Counted from the first letter of the stretch, positions 1 to 8,188 are shown. The stretch is 28,751 bases of DNA from Lachnospiraceae bacterium (GCA_900766575.1 CAAFVW010000075.1:1-28751); one strand, 5' to 3'. A program made the numbers and translations. The notes: generated by a model from the sequence alone, not told the origin.

Positions 1-13
1 CCCGGTAAAACAT

Positions 14-52
14 AAAAAGGGTACAGTTGCATGAAATCTGCCATCTGTACCC
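14..52 (-). terminator. Intrinsic terminator of metK
   Basis: Read on the minus strand, GGGTACAG (52-45) pairs with CTGTACCC (26-19) and is followed by a run of five T (18-14). It lies about 57 bases past the metK stop codon, in the right orientation to end that transcript. Confidence 0.8.
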
Positions 53-108
53 TATAACATAAAATATGAATTTTTGATATATTTTCTTAGTTAACTCTCA
101 ATTTAGTC

Positions 109-1296
109 TTACAGATACTTCTTCAGCAGTTCTACCTTATCCAGTTTCTCCCAAGGCAGATCCACATCGGTACGTCCGAAGTGACCATAGGAAGAAGTCT
201 GCTTGTAGATAGGTCTGCGCAGGTCTAACATCTTGATGATTCCGGCAGGTCTTAAATCGAAGTTCTCACGGATGATCTCTACCAGCTTGTCATCATGCAG
301 CTTGCCGGTACCGAAAGTATCTACCATGATAGATGTCGGATGTGCTACACCGATAGCGTAGGACAACTGAAGCTCACACTTCTCAGCAAGTCCTGCTGCC
401 ACGATATTCTTGGCAACATAACGTGCTGCGTAAGCGGCGCTTCTGTCTACCTTGGTGCAATCCTTACCGGAGAATGCTCCGCCGCCGTGACGCGCATATC
501 CGCCGTAGGTGTCTACAATGATTTTACGACCGGTCAGACCGCTGTCACCATTGGGACCGCCGATTACAAAACGTCCGGTGGGATTGATGAAGAACTTGGT
601 CTCCTCATCGATCATATCTGCAGGCAGAATCGGATCGAATACATATTTCTTGATATCCTCATGGATCTGCTCCTGAGATACATGCTCGTCATGCTGGGTA
701 GACAGAACGACTGCTTCCAGACGGAAAGGCTTGCCATTCTCGTCATACTCTACGGATACCTGGCTCTTTCCGTCGGGTCTTAAATAAGAAAGAGTACCGT
801 CCTTACGAACCTTGGTCAGCTGTCTGGTCAGCTTGTGTGCCAGAGAGATGGGATACGGCATCAGTTCGGGAGTCTCGTTGGTCGCATATCCGAACATCAT
901 CCCCTGATCTCCGGCACCGATGGCATCCAGCTGCTCATCGGTCATATGGCTCTCACGTGCCTCCAGTGCCTTGTCAACACCCATAGCGATATCTGCGGAC
1001 TGTTTATCCAGAGACACCATAACAGCACAGGTGTTGCCATCAAATCCCTTTTCGGAAGAATCGTAGCCAATCTCGGTTACCGTCTTACGAACGATTGCGG
1101 GAATATCAATGTTTGCCTTTGTGGTGATCTCACCCATTACCAGTACGAAACCGGTGTTGGTGCAGGTCTCACATGCTACACGGCTGAAGGGATCCTGCTC
1201 CATCAGCGCATCCAGTACCGCATCGGATACGGCATCACAGATTTTATCGGGATGTCCTTCGGTTACGGACTCCGATGTAAATAAACGTTTTTCCAT
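109..1296 (-). CDS. metK: S-adenosylmethionine synthase (methionine adenosyltransferase)
   Basis: This enzyme makes S-adenosylmethionine from methionine and ATP in the cytoplasm, supplying the cell's main methyl donor. The 395-residue protein has the normal family length. It carries the N-terminal TSESVTEGHPDK, the first family signature GAGDQGMMFGYA and the second signature GGGAFSGKD, which holds the phosphate and metal site. The gene is monocistronic: a SAM-I riboswitch and its terminator lie upstream, and an intrinsic terminator lies downstream at 14-52. Expression is therefore expected to fall when SAM is plentiful, which is feedback by the gene's own product. The start codon is ATG. The identification is secure. 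Confidence 0.98.
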   Translation of the reverse strand: MEKRLFTSESVTEGHPDKICDAVSDAVLDALMEQDPFSRVACETCTNTGFVLVMGEITTKANIDIPAIVRKTVTEIGYDSSEKGFDGNTCAVMVSLDKQSADIAMGVDKALEARESHMTDEQLDAIGAGDQGMMFGYATNETPELMPYPISLAHKLTRQLTKVRKDGTLSYLRPDGKSQVSVEYDENGKPFRLEAVVLSTQHDEHVSQEQIHEDIKKYVFDPILPADMIDEETKFFINPTGRFVIGGPNGDSGLTGRKIIVDTYGGYARHGGGAFSGKDCTKVDRSAAYAARYVAKNIVAAGLAEKCELQLSYAIGVAHPTSIMVDTFGTGKLHDDKLVEIIRENFDLRPAGIIKMLDLRRPIYKQTSSYGHFGRTDVDLPWEKLDKVELLKKYL

Positions 1297-1370
1297 TTGT
1301 CCTCCATTCTGCTTCCCTGTGGGAAGAGGGTCTATTGGTGTATAAGTTACTGTTACTGAATCTTAGGGAA

Positions 1371-1398
1371 TAGAAAAGTCCGCTTTCATAAGCGGACT
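1371..1398 (-). terminator. Riboswitch expression-platform terminator
   Basis: On the minus strand AGTCCGC (1398-1392) pairs with GCGGACT (1383-1377), followed by a short T-rich tail. It lies between the SAM aptamer and metK. The loop side contains CTTAT, which can pair with ATAAG from the 3' strand of the aptamer's P1 helix. This suggests that SAM binding, by holding P1 closed, frees the terminator to form. The alternative pairing is inferred, not measured. Confidence 0.8.
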
Positions 1399-1420
1399 GA
1401 TTTATCATTTGATCAAATCC

Positions 1421-1523
1421 TCTTATTGTTCGACAGTTGCTCGCTCAGGTGGGCACCTTCCGCATCCTGCGGGGTTGCCGTGGCTTCATCGATCCTATGT
1501 ATCTCCACCACTCTGAATAAGGG
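1421..1523 (-). promoter_or_regulatory. SAM-I (S-box) riboswitch aptamer upstream of metK
   Basis: The minus strand shows the conserved S-box order: a P1 5' strand CTTATT, then CAGAGTGGTGGAG, GATGAAGCCACGGCAACC, AAGGTGCC and GAGCGAGCAACTGTCGAACA, closing with the P1 3' strand AATAAGAG. It sits about 125-230 bases upstream of the metK start, with a terminator hairpin between them. This is the classic SAM-sensing OFF switch of Firmicutes methionine and SAM genes. Confidence 0.93.
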
Positions 1524-1553
1524 AAAGTCTATATGAACTTTTCTACGCTAATT

Positions 1554-1582
1554 AACTTACTATGAGTTCCCTGTTTTGTCAA
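1554..1582 (-). promoter_or_regulatory. Candidate sigma-A promoter of metK
   Basis: A perfect -35 TTGACA (1582-1577) is followed after 17 bases by a weak -10 TAAGTT (1559-1554). Transcription would start near 1547, about 25 bases before the riboswitch P1 helix. Confidence 0.5.
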
Positions 1583-1635
1583 CAGACATTTTTTCTCATT
1601 TGTTGTCTCGCAGGAATCACAGTTTAATCCTGCCT

Positions 1636-2928
1636 TCATCCGATCTTCAGCTTGAACTTCTGCAAATCTCTCTCCGTCTCAATGAGTTCGATCTGCGCTC
1701 CCAGTCCCTGTAATTTCAGATGGAAGTCTTCATAGCCTCTCTCAATATAACGAATATCATCCACCGTAGAGAAGCCTTCTGCTGCCATGGCCGCCAATAC
1801 CAGTGCGGCTCCTGCTCTCAGATCCGGTGCGGAAATATTGGCTCCGGTATATCTGGATACTCCATCGATAATAGCGGTATTGCCCTCTACCTTAATACTT
1901 GCACCCATTCTCGTCAGTTCATCCACATATTTGAACCGGTTCTCGAAAATGCTCTCCGTCACAATGCTGGTTCCCTTGGAAAGTCCCAGTGCTACCGTAA
2001 TCTGGGGCTGCATATCGGTCGGGAATCCGGGATAGGGCAGGGTCTTCACCTGGGTATGGCGCAGCGGCTTAGAAGCCACCACGCGGAGACAGTCATCCGC
2101 TTCTTCCACTTCACAGCCGATCTCCAACAGCTTCGCTGTAATGGACTCCAGATGCTTGGGAATCACGTTTTTCACCGTTACATCCCCCTTGGTCACTGCC
2201 GCTGCGAACATAAACGTTCCCGCTTCGATCTGATCCGGGATCACAGCATACTCAGTGCCATGCAGATGGGATACTCCCTTGATACGGATCACATCCGTAC
2301 CGGCTCCCTTGATATTGGCTCCCATGCTGTTCAGGAAATTCGCCAGATCTACCACATGGGGTTCCTTGGCGGAATTCTCGATAATGGTAGTACCTTCTGC
2401 CATGACTGCAGCCATCATGATATTGATGGTGGCACCTACGCTGACTACATCCATATAAATATGGCTGCCGCGAAGATGCTCTGCATGGGTCTTGATCAGA
2501 CCGTGTTCGATCCTCACATCCGCACCCAGCGCGCGGAAGCCCTTGATATGCTGGTCGATGGCTCGACAGCCGATATCACAGCCGCCGGGAAGTGCCACTT
2601 CCGCATGCTTATATTTTCCCAAAAGAGCTCCGATCAGATAATAGGACGCTCTGATCTTCTTGATATTTTCATCTTCTACTACAAGTTCACTGATATTGGA
2701 TGCATTGAGGGTCACTTTATGACGATCCGTGCGTTTTACGATCACGCCAATATTCTCCATGGCCGTCAAAAGCACATTAGTATCTCTTACATCCGGCATA
2801 TTTTCTATATAAACAGTCTCATCCGTCATTACGGAAGCAGCAAGAATAGGAAGTGCCGCATTCTTGGCACCTCCTATTTCTACTTCTCCGACTAATGGAT
2901 TACCGCCTTTAATTGCGTATTGTTCCAT
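1636..2928 (-). CDS. murA: UDP-N-acetylglucosamine 1-carboxyvinyltransferase
   Basis: MurA transfers enolpyruvate from phosphoenolpyruvate to UDP-GlcNAc, the first committed step of peptidoglycan precursor synthesis. The 430-residue protein has the usual EPSP-synthase-like length. Visible motifs are the substrate-binding GGAKNAALP near the N-terminus and PGGCDIG, which holds the catalytic cysteine and is the target of fosfomycin. A cysteine at that position predicts the normal sensitive form. The gene has its own promoter in the 84-base gap after the M23 hydrolase gene, and AGAGG precedes the ATG. Firmicutes often carry two murA paralogs; which one this is cannot be told from the window. Confidence 0.96.
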   Translation of the reverse strand: MEQYAIKGGNPLVGEVEIGGAKNAALPILAASVMTDETVYIENMPDVRDTNVLLTAMENIGVIVKRTDRHKVTLNASNISELVVEDENIKKIRASYYLIGALLGKYKHAEVALPGGCDIGCRAIDQHIKGFRALGADVRIEHGLIKTHAEHLRGSHIYMDVVSVGATINIMMAAVMAEGTTIIENSAKEPHVVDLANFLNSMGANIKGAGTDVIRIKGVSHLHGTEYAVIPDQIEAGTFMFAAAVTKGDVTVKNVIPKHLESITAKLLEIGCEVEEADDCLRVVASKPLRHTQVKTLPYPGFPTDMQPQITVALGLSKGTSIVTESIFENRFKYVDELTRMGASIKVEGNTAIIDGVSRYTGANISAPDLRAGAALVLAAMAAEGFSTVDDIRYIERGYEDFHLKLQGLGAQIELIETERDLQKFKLKIG

Positions 2929-2975
2929 TGTTTCTTACCTCTGTCATTCTCAGATCAGAAAAACCTTCTTATGCA

Positions 2976-3004
2976 CTTATACCACATTTTCAGGCATTTG
3001 TAAA
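2976..3004 (-). promoter_or_regulatory. Promoter of murA
   Basis: The -35 TTTACA (3004-2999) and -10 TATAAG (2981-2976) are 17 bases apart, and TGG just ahead of the -10 makes it an extended type. The site lies in the gap after the M23 gene, so murA need not depend on read-through. Confidence 0.65.
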
Positions 3005-3012
3005 TACATGCC

Positions 3013-4599
3013 CTAATTCAGGTACTTCAACGGGTTCACCTGGCTGCCATTTATCAGGATCTCAAAATGAAGATGAGGTCCTGTACTTACACCGGTATTA
3101 CCGCTGAGTGCAATTCGTTCTCCCTGTTTTACCGTCTGTCCAACCTTAACGAGCACCTTACTCAGATGACCGTATCTGGTCTGTCTGCCGTCCTCATGGT
3201 TAATATAGACACAATAACCGTATCCGCTTCCCCATCCGGCTCTGGCCACTGTACCACCGCAGGAAGCAAATACCGCCGTTCCGGTAGGAACTGACCAGTC
3301 TACTCCCTTATGATAACTGCTGGCACCCTTGGTTGGGGATTTTCTACGTCCGAAACCGGAGCTTAAACGACCTCCGGAGATCGGTTTGATATAGGTAGGA
3401 GGAATCTTGGTGCCTCGTTCCACAATCTTGGGAACTGCCTCCATGACTACTTCTTCCTTCAAAATATCTCTGGTAACTTCTCTGTCATTCAGATAAGATA
3501 CATCCGCAACCACACGGCGAAATCCCGCCGAAGGCTGCTGTAAAATCTTAGTCTGGGTCGTATACCAGGAATCATTATCCACATAAATCACATCTGCATC
3601 ATAAATTTCTTCATAATAATTCTGTTCCATGCGCTCTACGGAAAGTTCCGGCTCCGGCACGGTGATAATCAGCTTGTCCCCCACGCGGATCGTAGAGTTC
3701 TCATCTGTCAATGTCTCACTGTTCATGGCAATGATCTGATCGATGGGAATATTGACTTTAATCGAAATCTCGGACAGGGTATCACCGCTGACAACTTCGT
3801 ATTCTGCAGGCGTCTCCTGATCCTTGATCACATCTTCCACAGCCTGGTCCAGAGGTGTCAGCATGCTTTCCGGCAGATAGGTCTCCACGATCTCCACTTT
3901 CTCTGCGAAATCCATGTTCATCAGTCCAAGGTCGTAGTCTTCAAAATTCTTTTCGCCCTGCTGCTCTGCCTGAGAGCCGGCCTGATCCAATACCGTCTGT
4001 ACCCCGGCTGCATAAATCGCTTCTTTCTTCTGCTCTTCCTGCGCCGTCAGTTCCTGTTCATTCACTACTTCCGTGGTCAGTACGTTGAATTCCTTCTGCG
4101 CATCATGCGTCAGTTCCACACTGAACTTCCCCTCGGTATCATATTTGTCCACGGCCGCCTGCAGAAGAGACTTTACCTCCTCCACACTTGCCAGGTTGAC
4201 CATGTATTCATTTACTTTCATTGTGTAGGATCTATGGGAGGTCTCCCGGATACTGTTCTCCAGTTCCTGTTCCATAGCTATCCGAAGATCGTCCTCATTG
4301 TCCAGTGTGCCCCACAGTACTTCTTCTCCGACCAGTTTCAGGTCCGCATCCATGAAAATCATGTCGTCACTCTGGGATGCAATACTTCTTCTGGCCTCCT
4401 GCAGGAGCTGCTCCGCTCTGTCTGCTTCACCCACGGTTCCAATCTCATTACCATTCAGGAACACGTGGAAATAATTCTCTCCGGTTTTTTCAAACGCTGC
4501 ATACCCTTTGAGAAAAAAAAGGCTCACAAAAAGGGTGGCCAGCGTTGTTTTCACATATGTATATTTTACTCTTTTTGAGTAAGCTGTCAGTTTCTTCAT
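3013..4599 (-). CDS. Membrane-anchored LysM-G5-M23 peptidoglycan endopeptidase
   Basis: This is a cell-surface peptidoglycan hydrolase of 528 residues. A transmembrane anchor lies near residues 17-35. A long linker follows, then a LysM domain that binds glycan (about 266-317, with VSGDTLSEIS), a G5 domain (about 318-397) and a C-terminal M23 (LytM-type) peptidase. The peptidase keeps its zinc ligands and catalytic residues: H430 and D434 in HKGVDW, H478 in YGHL, and H509 and H511 in PHLHFE. Activity is therefore expected, probably cleaving stem-peptide cross-bridges. GAAGGA precedes the ATG. Its promoter lies next to LexA-type boxes shared with divergent dinB. murA, another cell-wall gene, follows downstream. 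Confidence 0.92.
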   Translation of the reverse strand: MKKLTAYSKRVKYTYVKTTLATLFVSLFFLKGYAAFEKTGENYFHVFLNGNEIGTVGEADRAEQLLQEARRSIASQSDDMIFMDADLKLVGEEVLWGTLDNEDDLRIAMEQELENSIRETSHRSYTMKVNEYMVNLASVEEVKSLLQAAVDKYDTEGKFSVELTHDAQKEFNVLTTEVVNEQELTAQEEQKKEAIYAAGVQTVLDQAGSQAEQQGEKNFEDYDLGLMNMDFAEKVEIVETYLPESMLTPLDQAVEDVIKDQETPAEYEVVSGDTLSEISIKVNIPIDQIIAMNSETLTDENSTIRVGDKLIITVPEPELSVERMEQNYYEEIYDADVIYVDNDSWYTTQTKILQQPSAGFRRVVADVSYLNDREVTRDILKEEVVMEAVPKIVERGTKIPPTYIKPISGGRLSSGFGRRKSPTKGASSYHKGVDWSVPTGTAVFASCGGTVARAGWGSGYGYCVYINHEDGRQTRYGHLSKVLVKVGQTVKQGERIALSGNTGVSTGPHLHFEILINGSQVNPLKYLN

Positions 4600-4699
4600 G
4601 GATTCCTTCTCAATCTATTGTATCTGAAAACAGTATGCCCCATTCGGACACTCTGTATACTCGTCTGTCTGCTGTCTATTCTTCTGCAAATGGAGCTCT

Positions 4700-4711
4700 G
4701 AACAGCCGTTC
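4700..4711. promoter_or_regulatory. Perfect LexA (DinR-type SOS) box
   Basis: The palindrome GAACAGCCGTTC matches the B. subtilis-type LexA consensus GAAC-N4-GTTC exactly. It lies between the divergent M23 and dinB genes, just downstream of the predicted start of the M23 transcript. Confidence 0.65.
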
Positions 4712-4738
4712 TGGTTGTAATAACTCTGTAACATATAG

Positions 4739-4767
4739 ATTCTATCAGCATTTATATACCTTGTAAA
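4739..4767 (-). promoter_or_regulatory. Promoter of the M23 hydrolase gene
   Basis: The -35 TTTACA (4767-4762) and -10 TAGAAT (4744-4739) are 17 bases apart, each with five of six consensus bases. The transcript would start near 4732 and carry a leader of about 130 bases that contains the LexA box at 4700-4711. Confidence 0.6.
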
Positions 4768-4771
4768 GAAA

Positions 4772-4783
4772 GAATGTCTGTTC
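4772..4783. promoter_or_regulatory. Second, slightly degenerate LexA-type box
   Basis: GAATGTCTGTTC differs from the GAAC-N4-GTTC consensus at one base, and the same GAAT half-site occurs in known B. subtilis SOS boxes such as that of recA. It is centred 72 bases, about seven helical turns, from the perfect box. It lies just upstream of the dinB promoter and next to the -35 of the opposite promoter. Confidence 0.55.
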
Positions 4784-4813
4784 GATTTTTCTGTTTTCTC
4801 CTGCGCCAATCTG

Positions 4814-4822
4814 TGCTATACT
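4814..4822 (+). promoter_or_regulatory. Extended -10 promoter of dinB
   Basis: TGC followed by TATACT (4817-4822) forms an extended -10, and no good -35 is seen. It lies 39 bases before the dinB ATG and downstream of both LexA-type boxes. Confidence 0.5.
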
Positions 4823-4860
4823 TGGAGAAAACAAAACCATTTTCAGGAAAGGAGCTGTCC

Positions 4861-6051
4861 ATGAAAGAGCAGATTATTTTTCATATTGATGTCAATTCCG
4901 CTTTTTTAAGCTGGACGGCACTGGCCCGTCTGGAGCAGGGCGATCCGGTAGATCTGCGCACGATTCCCGCCATCGTAGGCGGCGACACTTCCACCAGACA
5001 CGGAGTAGTTCTGGCGAAATCCATTCCCGCCAAAGCTTTCGGCATTACCACCGGTGAGCCCGTCGTCAATGCTCTGCGGAAATGCCCTCATCTGGTCATG
5101 GCTTCCCCGGATCATAATATGTACCGCCGAAAAAGCCAGACGCTCATGGAACATTTGTCCAATATCTGTCCTGACATCGAGCAGGTCAGTATCGACGAAT
5201 GCTACATGAACTATACACCCATTGCTGCCAGCTATTCCTCTCCGGAAGAAGCTGCAGACTTCATCCGTCACTCTGTTTTTGAAACATTCAAATTCACTGT
5301 AAATGTGGGAATTTCGGACCGAAAAGTCCTGGCCAAAATGGCCTCCGATTTTGAAAAGCCGAATAAGACACATACTTTATATCAAAGGGAAATTGCACAG
5401 AAAATGTGGCCGCTGCCGGTTTCTTCCCTGTTCACCTGTGGACATTCCAGCGCTGAGACTCTGCACAAGCTGGGAATCCTTACCATCGGGGATCTGGCGA
5501 AGACCGATCCGGCCATTCTGGAAGCTCATTTAAAAAGTCATGGCCGCGGTTTGTGGCAATATGCTAACGGTATGGATGATTCCACTGTAGTTCTGTCTCC
5601 TTCCAAAGCAAAGGGAATTGGCAACTCCACTACTTTAAGCAGCGACGCTCTGACCAGAGAAGATGCCTGCAAAGTACTGCTGTCTCTCTGCGAATCCGTA
5701 GGCAGACGCTTGCGTGCCTCCCATCAGCTGGCTGGACAGATCTGTACCGAAATCCGATACAGTGATTTCCGGAATGTCTCTCATCAGATGCCATTGGACA
5801 TTCCCACGGCTTCCGTGAACCTTCTATATGAAGATGCCTGCGCACTCTTTGATGAACTGTGGGATTCTTCTCCCATACGTCTTCTGGGTGTGCGAACTTC
5901 CAAGCTGGTTCCGGAGGATGAACCTGTCCAGCTCAGTCTTTTTGATTTTCCGGCACCACGTTCCGAGAAACAGCAGAAGCTGGACGCTGCTCTGGACAAT
6001 ATTCGAGCCAAATACGGCAAAGATGCCATCAAGCGGGGACGTTTTCTCTAA
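4861..6051 (+). CDS. dinB: DNA polymerase IV (Y-family translesion polymerase)
   Basis: This is an error-prone polymerase that copies past damaged bases. The start chosen is the ATG behind AAAGGAG, giving 396 residues; an upstream in-frame ATG at 4774 lies inside the promoter region and is rejected. The catalytic acids are visible as D10 in FHIDVNSAF and D112/E113 in VSIDECYMNY. A beta-clamp binding motif QLSLFDF sits at 357-363. Two LexA-type boxes upstream suggest induction by DNA damage, as is usual for dinB genes. Its last four bases overlap the end of the convergent XRE-cupin gene, with no terminator between them. The family is certain; assignment as Pol IV is the normal call for a single Y-family protein of this length. 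Confidence 0.95.
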   Translation: MKEQIIFHIDVNSAFLSWTALARLEQGDPVDLRTIPAIVGGDTSTRHGVVLAKSIPAKAFGITTGEPVVNALRKCPHLVMASPDHNMYRRKSQTLMEHLSNICPDIEQVSIDECYMNYTPIAASYSSPEEAADFIRHSVFETFKFTVNVGISDRKVLAKMASDFEKPNKTHTLYQREIAQKMWPLPVSSLFTCGHSSAETLHKLGILTIGDLAKTDPAILEAHLKSHGRGLWQYANGMDDSTVVLSPSKAKGIGNSTTLSSDALTREDACKVLLSLCESVGRRLRASHQLAGQICTEIRYSDFRNVSHQMPLDIPTASVNLLYEDACALFDELWDSSPIRLLGVRTSKLVPEDEPVQLSLFDFPAPRSEKQQKLDAALDNIRAKYGKDAIKRGRFL

Positions 6052-6602
6052 CGCTGTGCGGTAATGATCATGTTGAGTACCGCTTTGCTCTCTCCGATAT
6101 TACGATAAACATGTTTCCTGTCACTGGCAAAATAGAGTGAGCCTCCTGTCTTCACCAGGAAACTGGAATCCTCCAGAATCAGTTCGATCTCTCCGGATAC
6201 CACCGTCAGATATTCCCAGGTCTGTTCCCCGTGGGATTCGCTTTCCATCCGGGCATTTCCTGCCAGCTCTCCCTGATAGATTTCGAAATTTCTGCCGGCA
6301 TCATAGGGCAGCATCACATAGATCCGGTATTCGCCGTCCTTCGCCTTGAATATCGGGGCTTCCTCCGGGGACGGCACTACCATAATTTCCTTTCTGTCAT
6401 AAATCAGCTGTTCAAAAGAAACCTTCAATCCCTCCACGATCTTCCCGATAGTGGATACAGTAGGATTGGATTCCCCTCTTTCAATCTGTCCCAGCATGCT
6501 TTTGCTGACACCGGTACGCTCCGCCAGCATATCCAGACTCATGTTTTTAGATTTGCGGATTCTCTTCAGATTGCAAGCGATATTTTTATCGATCTGTGTC
6601 AT
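6048..6602 (-). CDS. XRE-family transcriptional regulator with C-terminal cupin domain
   Basis: This is a DNA-binding regulator of 184 residues from the ATG used here. An N-terminal helix-turn-helix (about 8-62, with LAERTGVSKSMLGQIERGES) is joined to a cupin sensor domain (about 105-180, with GEQTWEYLTVVSGEIEL and RHVYRN). HTH-cupin proteins of this type often control amino acid, polyamine or stress genes, but the ligand here is unknown. A GTG three codons upstream (6611) is an alternative start; both have weak ribosome binding sites. The gene has a good promoter at 6704-6732, yet an intrinsic terminator hairpin (6633-6660) lies between promoter and start codon, which suggests attenuation. 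Confidence 0.88.
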   Translation of the reverse strand: MTQIDKNIACNLKRIRKSKNMSLDMLAERTGVSKSMLGQIERGESNPTVSTIGKIVEGLKVSFEQLIYDRKEIMVVPSPEEAPIFKAKDGEYRIYVMLPYDAGRNFEIYQGELAGNARMESESHGEQTWEYLTVVSGEIELILEDSSFLVKTGGSLYFASDRKHVYRNIGESKAVLNMIITAQR

Positions 6603-6632
6603 ATATTTCACCCGAACTTTCCCATAATACGC

Positions 6633-6660
6633 AAAAAAGCATCAGGCTCCCGCCTGATGC
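6633..6660 (-). terminator. Terminator hairpin in the leader of the XRE-cupin gene
   Basis: On the minus strand a perfect 9-bp stem, GCATCAGGC (6660-6652) with GCCTGATGC (6647-6639), has a GGGA loop and is followed by six T. It could end the flavin-reductase transcript. It also lies downstream of the promoter at 6704-6732, inside the XRE-cupin leader. Confidence 0.8.
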
Positions 6661-6703
6661 TACTTCTTCGTAGTAAAAATTACCATGTATTTATTTATGA
6701 ATT

Positions 6704-6732
6704 ATGATACCGAAACGAATTGCAAACGTCAA
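6704..6732 (-). promoter_or_regulatory. Promoter for the XRE-cupin leader
   Basis: The -35 TTGACG (6732-6727) and -10 TATCAT (6709-6704) are 17 bases apart, each five of six to consensus. The promoter begins 12 bases after the flavin-reductase stop and upstream of the hairpin at 6633-6660. Confidence 0.65.
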
Positions 6733-6743
6733 GTTCTTTTTGT

Positions 6744-7313
6744 TTATTTCTTACGTTTCTTCACGCTGTATCCAAAGGTTCCCAACAGTTCACCACAGCC
6801 GAAATAGGAGCCATGGGAATAGATGATGGGATCCGCTTTCTCCAGATGGAATTTGTGTTTCTCATCCATGTATTTTTCATCGGCATGTACTGCCACCACA
6901 TCCGCCAAGAACATATCGTGAGATCCTAACGGAAGAATCTGCCGCACCTTGCACTCAATGTTCACCGGGCTTTCCTGAATCATGGGGGCTTTTACCTCGT
7001 CCGCCGGAATCGGCGTAAGTCCCATTTCTTTGAATTTATCAACTTCCCGGCCGCTTTTTACACCACAATAATCCGTGGCAAACGCCAGCTCTTTCGTCGT
7101 CAGATTGATCACAAATTCCCCGGTCTCCTTCAGAATCGGATAGGAATATCTCTCCGGCCGCACCGAAATGGATACCATGGGAGGATTGGTACATACCGTT
7201 CCCACCCACGCAAGTGTAATGATATTGGGATGCCCGTCCCGGTCAGCCAGACTTACCATGACCACCGGCAAGGGATATAGCATGTTGCCCGGTTTCCAAA
7301 GTTCTTTTGCCAT
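6744..7313 (-). CDS. Flavin-reductase-like (flavoredoxin) domain protein
   Basis: This is a predicted FMN-binding protein of 189 residues from the split-barrel flavin-reductase/flavoredoxin family. Family features are the N-terminal PGNMLYPLPVVMVSLAD, the strand ITLAWVGTVCTNPPMVSISV that lines the flavin pocket, RYSYPILKETGEFVINL, and a C-terminal HGSYFGCGELLGTFGYSVKK. Such proteins reduce flavin with NAD(P)H or act as flavin electron carriers; the partner is unknown. The ATG at 7313 is preferred because it begins the conserved domain, with GAGG upstream, although an open frame extends to 7367. It is followed by the terminator at 6633-6660 and lies downstream of the coiled-coil gene, with which it may share a transcript. 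Confidence 0.87.
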   Translation of the reverse strand: MAKELWKPGNMLYPLPVVMVSLADRDGHPNIITLAWVGTVCTNPPMVSISVRPERYSYPILKETGEFVINLTTKELAFATDYCGVKSGREVDKFKEMGLTPIPADEVKAPMIQESPVNIECKVRQILPLGSHDMFLADVVAVHADEKYMDEKHKFHLEKADPIIYSHGSYFGCGELLGTFGYSVKKRKK

Positions 7314-7403
7314 TCCGTTCAAAACCTCATTTCTTTCCCGAAAAATATGGCAGCTATTCAGCCCCATTCACAACATCATGAAAATTGCCCTGTCTCTGAA
7401 TCG

Positions 7404-8006
7404 TTAAAAAATATGTAAAATGCTCAATACATGAAGAACAATATCGGCAACCGTCAGAACTACCGCCGCAATGGACACTCCCAATACGCCGTTCATTTTA
7501 CCGCCAAGACTCTCTTTTACTCTGGCTGTAACAGCTTCCGTCTGTTTCTCATTCTCTTCCACTACGGCCGCCTGTACATTGCGGTATACCTTTACACATT
7601 CTTTATGTACATTTTCTTCCGTATTGCTTAATTTCTCATCTACATGCTTCTGGAGCTCGTCCAAGGCCTCTGTGCTCTGCTGCAGTTCCTCCAGCTTCGC
7701 CGCATACTGCTGTGTCAGCGTTTCCAGCTTCTCTGTGTTCTCCTGCTGCATCTTCTGCAGAGCAGCTACACCTTCTTCGGAAAGCTTTGTCACCTCCGGT
7801 ACGATGGTCTCTGCCATCAGCCTCTCCATCTCCTGATTGATTGCTTTCAATTCCTTATTGACCTGCTGCATCTGTGCCAGGCACTCATCATATTCCCGCA
7901 GCTGATTTTTCAACTGGTCCATTTCTTCGGCATCTGCTGCGGAATTTGCCTTGATCATTTCCTGCGCATTCAGTTTTTGTGCAAGTTTATCCATAAAAGT
8001 ATCCAT
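7404..8006 (-). CDS. Coiled-coil protein with C-terminal membrane anchor (unknown function)
   Basis: I do not recognise a named family. The 200-residue protein is almost entirely a charged, Gln/Glu/Lys-rich coiled coil (about 5-170) followed by one hydrophobic segment (about 174-197) near the C-terminus, so it is probably tail-anchored with the coil in the cytoplasm. The ATG at 8006 is chosen because GGAGG stands seven bases ahead; an ATG six codons upstream (8024) overlaps that ribosome binding site. A clear promoter lies at 8068-8096. Possible roles include membrane organisation or a scaffold, but nothing in the sequence or neighbours settles it. Confidence 0.8.
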   Translation of the reverse strand: MDTFMDKLAQKLNAQEMIKANSAADAEEMDQLKNQLREYDECLAQMQQVNKELKAINQEMERLMAETIVPEVTKLSEEGVAALQKMQQENTEKLETLTQQYAAKLEELQQSTEALDELQKHVDEKLSNTEENVHKECVKVYRNVQAAVVEENEKQTEAVTARVKESLGGKMNGVLGVSIAAVVLTVADIVLHVLSILHIF

Positions 8007-8067
8007 CCATCTTCCTCCAAACATATTTCGTCCCTCATATGAACAGTTTCCCTTTTCAACTGTACTT

Positions 8068-8096
8068 ATTTTACCATGTTTATTCCACGGTTACAA
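8068..8096 (-). promoter_or_regulatory. Promoter of the coiled-coil gene
   Basis: The -35 TTGTAA (8096-8091) and -10 TAAAAT (8073-8068) are 17 bases apart. The start site would lie about 55 bases before the chosen ATG. Confidence 0.6.
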
Positions 8097-8188
8097 CTAA
8101 AACCCCATGAATACTGCGTTTTCAAGGAGTGATCATTTTTATGCAATTTGTACAGTTTCTTTTTTCGTTTCACGTGTTTTTCGTAAAA

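Noticed and set aside
1720..2895. Long plus-strand open frame of 391 codons opposite murA
   Set aside because: It is a shadow of murA: Cys/His-rich, without domain motifs or a ribosome binding site, on the strand opposite a well-supported gene.
2985..3012. GGCAT/ATGCC inverted repeat after the M23 gene as a terminator
   Set aside because: There is no T run after it in either direction, and its arms overlap the -35 of the murA promoter.
4615..4809. Minus-strand open frame of 64 codons ahead of the M23 gene
   Set aside because: Its start lies upstream of the predicted M23 transcript start and it covers both LexA boxes and the promoter, so it would not be transcribed as a unit.
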